Below, piece after piece: positions 1 through 4,223 of a DNA stretch of 9,186 nt (position 1 is its first letter; each line of letters opens with the position of its first letter). The notes beneath the pieces are model-generated. The model was not told the origin of the DNA and did no database searches. It worked only from the letters and a program-made list of their open reading frames with translations. The translations under genes were made by a program, and so were the position numbers. Source of the stretch: an uncultured Oscillospiraceae bacterium (GTDB lineage: Bacteria; Bacillota; Clostridia; Oscillospirales; Ruminococcaceae); assembly GCA_900552845.1 (NCBI GenBank), contig USBC01000065.1, positions 1 to 9,186 on the forward strand, given 5' to 3'.

Positions 1-282
1 GGCTTGGTGGGCTGTTATCTCACCAACTACCTAATCGGACGCGAGCCCATCTTTCAGCGATAAATCTTTGATGGCAAGGAGATGCCTCCTCGCCATGTCA
101 TGCGGTATTAGCGTCCGTTTCCAAACGTTATTCCACTCTGAAAGGCAGGTTACTCACGTGTTACTCACCCGTCCGCCACTGAGCTATCTATCCAGCAAGC
201 TTTCAACATAGCTCCGTTCGACTTGCATGTGTTAGGCGCGCCGCCAGCGTTCGTCCTGAGCCAGGATCAAACTCTTAGTAAA
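1..282 (-). rRNA. 16S ribosomal RNA, 5' end (partial)
   Basis: Read on the minus strand, the segment contains the universal bacterial 16S 5' signature (the '27F' site) as its complement at 256-275. It is followed by the conserved ACGAACGCTGGCGGCG stretch and the V1/V2 region, ending with the motif around the GATTAGGTAGTTGGTGAG site near position 25. Extrapolating from E. coli numbering places the mature 5' end near 282. Only about 280 of roughly 1,500 nt are present; the gene runs off the left edge. The GGCGCGCCTAACACATGCAAGTCGAAC wording just after the start is typical of Clostridial cluster IV (Ruminococcaceae/Oscillospiraceae), which is a recollection-based placement, not a search result. 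The exact 5' end depends on RNase processing. Confidence 0.97.
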
Positions 283-480
283 AATGGTATTATAACAGCT
301 TTCGCTGCTCTAATCTTTTTTGAGTTTGAAACTTTTACTCCAAACGAAATCACTTGCGTTTGTAAAGTACTTTAAGCTTCAAAGAAATTAACTTGATTCT
401 TTGCAATCGTTACGATTGTTTTTGCTTATCATGTTGTTCAATTTTCAAGGTCCTGTTCGTTCTCTTCTCTCGAAGTGAAC
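283..480 (-). promoter_or_regulatory. rRNA operon leader with boxA-like motifs and hairpins
   Basis: This stretch lies between the proximal rRNA promoter and the 16S 5' end and should be transcribed leftward as the pre-rRNA leader. Visible structure, listed along the transcript: a hairpin at 459-480 (GTTC-a-CTTC, GAGA loop, GAAG-a-GAAC), almost exactly at the predicted transcript start; a boxA-like CCTTGAAAATTGAAC element (complement of 436-450), resembling Bacillota rRNA antitermination sequences; a perfect 6-bp stem with a 3-nt loop at 404-418; a 7-bp stem at 380-403 whose 3' arm contains a second boxA-like TTTCTTTGAAG; and a GAAA-capped 6-bp stem at 294-309 just before the 16S start. Roles in antitermination and processing are inferred from rRNA leaders generally. 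Confidence 0.6.
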
Positions 481-486
481 TCGTTT

Positions 487-515
487 ATTATATCACATCG
501 TTTTGAGCTTGTCAA
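487..515 (-). promoter_or_regulatory. rRNA promoter proximal (P2)
   Basis: On the minus strand the sequence reads TTGACA (complement of 510-515), exactly 17 nt of spacer, then TATAAT (complement of 487-492). Both hexamers match the sigma-A consensus perfectly with optimal spacing. The predicted start is around 480, about 200 nt upstream of the 16S 5' end. This is the expected strength and position for an rRNA operon promoter. Confidence 0.9.
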
Positions 516-637
516 GCACTTTTTTCAGAAAGTTTTAAGTTTCTTTCCTGTCTCTACAGTCCGAAACACTTGATTTTTGGCTTAAACATCAGGTTTTTTG
601 AACCCGTGTGATTCACTGTCTCGCTGACAGCTCATAT

Positions 638-666
638 ATAATATCATGCCATTCACTTTTTGTCAA
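638..666 (-). promoter_or_regulatory. rRNA promoter distal (P1)
   Basis: On the minus strand TTGACA (complement of 661-666) is followed by 17 nt and TATTAT (complement of 638-643), one mismatch from consensus. It lies about 150 bp upstream of the proximal promoter, giving the tandem P1/P2 arrangement common in Bacillota rRNA operons. The predicted start is near 630. Confidence 0.8.
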
Positions 667-840
667 CACCTTTTCGGGCCAAAAAACGCATTTTTTTGAA
701 GTTTTTTCATTTTTTCTTCTGCTATTTCGTTTTTTGGGCTTAACTACGCCATTTTTTGCTCTTTGTTTTTTCAAGTTTTTTGTCCTTTTATGCCTCTTTT
801 CCGGAAGTTTTCACTTCGAAAGGGATTTTTCTCTTTTTCT
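667..840 (-). promoter_or_regulatory. A/T-tract region upstream of rRNA promoters (possible UP-element)
   Basis: This gene-free stretch is dominated by T-tracts on the given strand, that is, repeated A-tracts on the strand carrying the rRNA promoters. It sits directly upstream of the distal -35 box, the position where UP elements that bind the RNA polymerase alpha C-terminal domain lie. Open frames here are low-complexity Phe/Leu/Ser strings with no start signals and are not considered genes. Function is inferred from position and composition only. Confidence 0.4.
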
Positions 841-841
841 C

Positions 842-871
842 TTTACTTTTCCGGCCATTCTGTGTTATAAT
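842..871 (+). promoter_or_regulatory. promoter for tRNA-Arg
   Basis: A consensus TATAAT at 866-871, preceded by TGT (an extended -10 TG at 863-864), lies 18 nt after a TTTACT -35-like hexamer at 842-847. The predicted start is around 878, some 16 nt before the tRNA. It diverges from the rRNA promoters. Confidence 0.75.
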
Positions 872-893
872 GATGGAGTTGCAAATACAATAT

Positions 894-970
894 GTGCCCG
901 TAGCTCAGTTGGATAGAGTGTCAGACTCCGACTCTGAAGGTCGTGCGTTCGAATCGCATCGGGCATACCA
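894..970 (+). tRNA. tRNA-Arg (anticodon CCG), CCA encoded
   Basis: The full cloverleaf folds by eye. The 7-bp acceptor stem GTGCCCG/CGGGCAT has a G-U first pair. The D-arm is GCTC/GAGT with the AGTTGGATA loop. The anticodon stem TCAGA/TCTGA encloses loop CTCCGAC with anticodon CCG at 928-930. The variable loop has 5 nt, and the T-arm is GTGCG/CGCAT with loop TTCGAAT. Discriminator A and a genomically encoded CCA end the gene at 970. Anticodon CCG decodes the arginine codon CGG. It has its own promoter and terminator, so it appears to be a single-gene unit. Confidence 0.97.
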
Positions 971-971
971 C

Positions 972-1004
972 CCCCCATCGCAAAAATTGCGGTGGGGGTT
1001 TCCT
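972..1004 (+). terminator. intrinsic terminator of tRNA-Arg
   Basis: A 12-bp stem (972-983 with 987-998) starts with five C-G pairs, contains one T-G wobble, and has an AAA loop. It is followed by TTTCCTTT. It begins one base after the CCA end, as expected for the end of a tRNA transcript. The T-tract is short and interrupted, but the stem is very strong. Confidence 0.85.
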
Positions 1005-1110
1005 TTCGCTTCAGCGCATCACCGAGTGCCTGCGCAACGGGCATCGACTGTACCGAGATCATTCCTTCACTCACATCTCTCCCATTATTCCGATAAGCAT
1101 CAAAAAAGTC

Positions 1111-1139
1111 TTTACTTATCTCATTTATCATTGTATAAT
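1111..1139 (+). promoter_or_regulatory. promoter of the riboswitch-controlled operon
   Basis: TTTACT at 1111-1116, a 17-nt spacer, and a perfect TATAAT at 1134-1139 form a sigma-A-type promoter. The predicted start near 1146 lies about 30 nt upstream of the aptamer. The -35 hexamer is identical to that of the tRNA promoter. Between the tRNA terminator and this promoter (1005-1110) no gene or other structure could be supported. Confidence 0.8.
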
Positions 1140-1175
1140 TTAATCAGAAAGGCAAATCCATCATATTTTATTAAA

Positions 1176-1251
1176 TATCAGGCAAAACCGTCGAAAGGCG
1201 GCGACGCAAAGTCACGTGTCTAAGCGGGAATCCCGTATGATTGACTGACCG
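1176..1251 (+). promoter_or_regulatory. cyclic di-GMP-I (GEMM-I) riboswitch aptamer
   Basis: The element shows the class I cyclic di-GMP signature in order. GGCAAA (1181-1186) is followed by a P1b stem CCGTC/GGCGG (1188-1192, 1197-1201) capped by a GAAA tetraloop (1193-1196). Next come the invariant GACGCAAAG (1203-1211), TCTAAG (1219-1224), a small CGGG/CCCG stem (1225-1235) and TATGA (1236-1240). The TCTAAG/TATGA pair is a variant of the 11-nt receptor that docks a GAAA tetraloop. The spacing from GCAAAG to CTAA equals that of the Vibrio Vc2 aptamer. By alignment the ligand-contacting Vc2 residues G20, A47 and C92 map to G1182, A1209 and, less surely, C1250. A G at the first position favours cyclic di-GMP over the cGAMP-binding variants. 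The outer P1 helix is weak or absent by eye. Outer boundaries are approximate. Confidence 0.92.
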
Positions 1252-1286
1252 CACTCTTAATTTCCTAAGAATGCGGTCGTTTTTTT
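1247..1286 (+). terminator. riboswitch expression platform: intrinsic terminator
   Basis: GACCGCA (1247-1253) pairs with TGCGGTC (1272-1278). After a C/A mismatch, TCTTA (1255-1259) pairs with TAAGA (1266-1270) around a 6-nt loop. Seven T residues follow at 1280-1286. The terminator sits 20 nt before the first start codon of the operon. Its 5' arm begins with the GACCG that also closes the aptamer's 3' side, so the complete terminator and complete aptamer cannot form together. That arrangement suggests ligand binding relieves termination, but partial terminator formation cannot be excluded by eye. Confidence 0.9.
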
Positions 1287-1293
1287 ATAAAGT

Positions 1294-1300
1294 GAGGTGG
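1294..1300 (+). promoter_or_regulatory. ribosome binding site deciding the GTG start at 1307
   Basis: GAGGTGG lies 6-7 nt before the GTG at 1307. The longer frame that opens with ATG at 1239-1243 runs through the riboswitch and terminator and lacks a Shine-Dalgarno site, so the GTG is chosen as the true start. Confidence 0.8.
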
Positions 1301-1306
1301 CAAACG

Positions 1307-2002
1307 GTGAATCAGGTCTTTCGTGAGGAAAAGAAATATCTCATATCGCTGCCGGAGGCGCTGCAAATAAGTCACCGTCTTGCGCAGGTCATGCATGAGG
1401 ATCCGCATAACGGCATCGGCGGTTATCCGGTTCGCTCCCTATACTTTGATACGCTTGACGACCGGGACTTTCGTGAAAAGTCTGCGGGCGTGGAGCTTCG
1501 ACGCAAGCTGCGGCTGCGCTGCTATAGCCCGGCGGCAGACTTTGCCATGCTGGAGATGAAGCAGAAGCAGGGCGCAAACCAGCTCAAGCGTTCTCTGCGT
1601 ATGCCGAGAGAGGAGGCTGAGCTCCTCCTGCATGGCGACTATACACCGCTGCTGGGTCACTCCGAAGCCTTTGCAGCCGAATGTTATGCCATGATGCACA
1701 GTCATTGCTACCGCCCGAAGGCCATTGTAGAGTATAACCGCAAAGCCTTCATCGCCAAGGAGAACAAAATCCGCATCACCTTTGACAGCCGCATTGCCGC
1801 CACCGAAAGCTGCTTTGATCTTTTTTCTCCGCGGCTGAATATGAATCCCGTGCTTGATCCGTACTGTGTGGTGCTTGAAGTCAAGTATAACGGCTTCCTT
1901 CTCAGCTATCTGCGGGAGCTGATCAACAATGTGGATCGCAGCGAGCTTTCCGTCAGTAAATATGTGCTTGCCCGGCAAAACGGGCACCAGACAAAACCCT
2001 AA
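1307..2002 (+). CDS. VTC domain protein (polyphosphate polymerase-like)
   Basis: The 231-residue protein is essentially one VTC catalytic-type domain, the tunnel fold of the yeast vacuolar transporter chaperone polyphosphate polymerase. Motifs in order: FREEKKY (5-11), SLYFDT (44-49), RKLRLRCY (66-73), LEMKQKQG (82-89), KRS (94-96), VEYNRKAF (141-148), IRITFDSR (155-162), LEVKYNG (190-196) and SVSKYVLA (215-222). The basic and acidic residues K10, R69, R71, K85, R145, R156, E191 and K218 follow the order of phosphate-tunnel residues in the family. There is no membrane segment or SPX domain, so it should be cytoplasmic. It is the first gene after the riboswitch and sits 20 nt before a DUF4956 gene, a known companion of VTC proteins. 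Whether bacterial VTC homologues in such cassettes make polyphosphate or use another phosphate donor or acceptor is not established here. Confidence 0.9.
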   Translation: MNQVFREEKKYLISLPEALQISHRLAQVMHEDPHNGIGGYPVRSLYFDTLDDRDFREKSAGVELRRKLRLRCYSPAADFAMLEMKQKQGANQLKRSLRMPREEAELLLHGDYTPLLGHSEAFAAECYAMMHSHCYRPKAIVEYNRKAFIAKENKIRITFDSRIAATESCFDLFSPRLNMNPVLDPYCVVLEVKYNGFLLSYLRELINNVDRSELSVSKYVLARQNGHQTKP

Positions 2003-2022
2003 CATAATAGGAGGAGATCGTC

Positions 2023-2700
2023 ATGAGACAACAGATCCTGAACCTTTTTACTACGCCCCGCGATATGTCATGGGAGGAGATCCTGCTCAATATTGTGCTT
2101 GCTGCCGTGCTGGGCTTCTTCATCTTCCTGTCTTACGCCATCTCCCACCGCGGGACAATCTACAGCCGCAAATTCAATGCCTCGCTCGTCATTCTTGCGG
2201 TGCTTACCGGAACCGTGATGACGGTCATCGGCAATAACATTGCTCTGTCTCTCGGCATGGTCGGCGCACTATCCATCGTCCGCTTCCGCACTGCCATCAA
2301 GGATTCGCGGGACACCGTATATATCTTCTGGTCTATTATCGTCGGCATCTGCTGCGGCGTAGGCGACTACGCCGTGGCGTGCATCGGCAGTGCCGTAACC
2401 TTTGCGGTGATCTTGCTGCTGGGCTGCATCAAAAGTGATGACCGTATGCTGCTTATCGTCCGTGCGCACCGCAGCAAGCAGGAGCCGATCAAGGCGCAGG
2501 TCTACAAGCTCTTCCGTGCCAAAGCCATGCTGCGTGTGGAAAACACAACCGAGGATTATGTGGAGCTGATTTACGAATTGACGCGAAAGCTTTTGCGCCG
2601 CGCGGAGCAGACTACGCCGGATATTTCCGGCAGCCTCTATGCGTTAGGGAATATTGACTATGTAAATCTCGTTATGCAAAACGACGAGGTATCCAACTGA
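2023..2700 (+). CDS. DUF4956 family membrane protein
   Basis: A 225-residue polytopic membrane protein. Hydrophobic segments lie at about 20-40, 53-70, 72-86, 98-114 and 115-136. A soluble, charged C-terminal domain of roughly 90 residues follows. The family hallmark is the GALSIVRFRTAIKD motif (81-94), with RDTVYIFWS just after; a charged VRFR-x-x-IKD inside a membrane-proximal region suggests a functional site that might bind an anionic group (inference). The start is ATG at 2023 with AGGAGGAG at 2009-2016. Family function is unknown; such genes repeatedly neighbour VTC and CotH genes, which suggests a membrane partner or channel for the VTC-like enzyme. The call to family is confident, the role is not. 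Confidence 0.85.
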   Translation: MRQQILNLFTTPRDMSWEEILLNIVLAAVLGFFIFLSYAISHRGTIYSRKFNASLVILAVLTGTVMTVIGNNIALSLGMVGALSIVRFRTAIKDSRDTVYIFWSIIVGICCGVGDYAVACIGSAVTFAVILLLGCIKSDDRMLLIVRAHRSKQEPIKAQVYKLFRAKAMLRVENTTEDYVELIYELTRKLLRRAEQTTPDISGSLYALGNIDYVNLVMQNDEVSN

Positions 2701-2733
2701 TCGAAGCAAAAACAAGCGGGAAAGGGGGACGAC

Positions 2734-4206
2734 ATGAAGTACAAATGGATTGCTGTTTCGGCAGGCGTTCTGCTGCTCGTCCTCTCCGCAACCAACCTTT
2801 CGGCGGTACTCACCGATGAGCACCTGCGCTATCACCAGCATGAGCAGCGCCCTGCCTATACCCCCTGCGCCGATCACGGCGATGAAACGCTCTGCTCCCA
2901 TCTGCCGCTTGTTCTCATCAATACCGGCGGTGAAGCGATCCCCGGCGTTCCCATTCCGGACGGCGACGGCGACCGGCAGGACGACTCCTTTACCACCACC
3001 GCCGACGGCGGCACGCTGCTGCGTGCATCAATCGCAGTCGTGGACCATGTTAATGGAAACAACCACCCCGCCGATCCGCCCACACTGGAAAGCACCATTG
3101 ATATTCGCGTGCGCGGCAATTCCTCACGCTATTTTGATAAGCACAGCTATCTTATCAAGACGCTGACCGATAACGGTGCGTCCTCGCGCGATGTCGCCAT
3201 GCTGGGAATGCAGGAATTTGATGAGTGGGCGCTGTATGGGCCGTATCTTGATAAGTCCCTCATTCGTAATTATATGTGGTACAACCTTGCGGGCGAGCTG
3301 ATGGACTATGCGCCGAATGTGCGGTTTTGTGAGGTTCTGCTCAACGGGGAATATCAGGGGCTTTATGTCATGACGGAGACGATCAGCTCCGCCGTTGATG
3401 CCCGTCTGAAGCTCACCGAGCCTTCAAAGGATACCATACAGACAAGCTACGCCCTGCGTCTTGACCGCGGCAGCGGCAACGATGTGCGGAACATCGAAAC
3501 CTTTTCCCAGTATGCGCTGCGCAATCTGCAGGATATAGACATCGTTTATCCGGGCACCAAATGGCTCACGCCGGAACGCACGGCATGGATCGCACAGGAT
3601 TTTTCTGACTTTGAAAAGACGCTTTATTCCTATGACTATGACACCGAGCCGTATGCCTGGTGGGAGCAGGCGGATCTCAATTCCTTCGCAGATTACTTTA
3701 TTCTCAATGAGTTCACCTGCAACTATGACGCCGGCTGGCTCTCCACCTATGTTTATAAAGATGTATGCGGAAAGTACAAAATGTGCATCTGGGACTTTAA
3801 CTCCGCCTGTGATAACTACAGCCACCCCGTCGCCGAGCCGCAGCATTTTGAGCTGCAGTACAATGTCTGGTACTATATGCTCAGCAAGGACGAGCGCTTT
3901 ATCAACGCCATGATCGACCGCTACCGCTCACTGCGGCAGGGAATTCTGAGCGATGAGTTCCTAAGCGAATATATGGACTCCGTTATTGAGTGGCTCGGCC
4001 CCGCCGTCGACCGCAATTTCTCCGTCTGGGGCTACACGCTGGAAAAGGATATGATCTCTCCCGCATGGCGCAACCCCCGCACCAATGCCGGCGCCGTCCG
4101 ACAGATGAAACGGTTCTGCACCGAGCGCGGCGCTTGGATGGACGAACATATCGACATTCTGCGTCAGTACTGTCACGAATCCAAAATTAAAAAATTCAAT
4201 CATTAA
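2734..4206 (+). CDS. CotH-family atypical kinase, membrane-anchored, extracytoplasmic
   Basis: The 490-residue protein starts with a signal anchor (hydrophobic 5-25), so the rest should lie outside the membrane. The CotH core follows: PLVLINTGGEAIPG (58-71), RGNSS (127-131) with lysines K136 and K142, WALYGPYLDKSLIRN (165-179), GEYQGLYVMTE (205-215), a NEF...NYDAGW stretch (325-335), YVYKD (339-343) and CIWDFN (351-356). CotH proteins are protein-kinase-like enzymes first shown to phosphorylate spore coat proteins. The WD of the last motif is the expected metal/catalytic region; here it reads WDFN where many relatives have WDFD. Two cysteines (C45, C54) in the N-terminal linker could pair. 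An acidic DGDGDRQDD stretch (76-84) precedes the core. ATG at 2734 has AAAGGGGG at 2721-2728. In this operon the substrate is more likely a surface or polysaccharide-machine protein than a spore coat protein (inference). Confidence 0.9.
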   Translation: MKYKWIAVSAGVLLLVLSATNLSAVLTDEHLRYHQHEQRPAYTPCADHGDETLCSHLPLVLINTGGEAIPGVPIPDGDGDRQDDSFTTTADGGTLLRASIAVVDHVNGNNHPADPPTLESTIDIRVRGNSSRYFDKHSYLIKTLTDNGASSRDVAMLGMQEFDEWALYGPYLDKSLIRNYMWYNLAGELMDYAPNVRFCEVLLNGEYQGLYVMTETISSAVDARLKLTEPSKDTIQTSYALRLDRGSGNDVRNIETFSQYALRNLQDIDIVYPGTKWLTPERTAWIAQDFSDFEKTLYSYDYDTEPYAWWEQADLNSFADYFILNEFTCNYDAGWLSTYVYKDVCGKYKMCIWDFNSACDNYSHPVAEPQHFELQYNVWYYMLSKDERFINAMIDRYRSLRQGILSDEFLSEYMDSVIEWLGPAVDRNFSVWGYTLEKDMISPAWRNPRTNAGAVRQMKRFCTERGAWMDEHIDILRQYCHESKIKKFNH

Positions 4207-4223
4207 GGGAGGAGGGCGGAGCC

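Noticed and set aside
287..292. TATAAT on the minus strand just before the 16S start as a third rRNA promoter
   Set aside because: There is no acceptable -35 box at 16-18 nt spacing. A start there would fall within the 16S 5' end, and the site lies in the leader next to a processing-type hairpin.
608..916. Phe/Leu-rich open frame resembling a small membrane protein
   Set aside because: It is a translation of T-tracts overlapping the rRNA distal promoter region and the tRNA gene. There is no Shine-Dalgarno site and composition is low-complexity.
865..1131. Minus-strand open frame of 88 codons across the tRNA and its terminator
   Set aside because: Its C-terminal half is the well-known spurious translation of an antisense tRNA-Arg (the RTHDLQSRSLTLYPTELRA pattern). 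It also overlaps the terminator and has no ribosome binding site.
756..1223. Plus-strand open frame of 155 codons through the tRNA and into the riboswitch
   Set aside because: It reads through a tRNA, a terminator and a structured riboswitch. The N-terminal part is low-complexity from T-tracts.
1241..1306. Upstream extension of the VTC gene to an earlier start
   Set aside because: The extra 22 codons lie in the riboswitch and terminator hairpin and have no ribosome binding site. The GTG at 1307 has a good one and starts just before the conserved domain.
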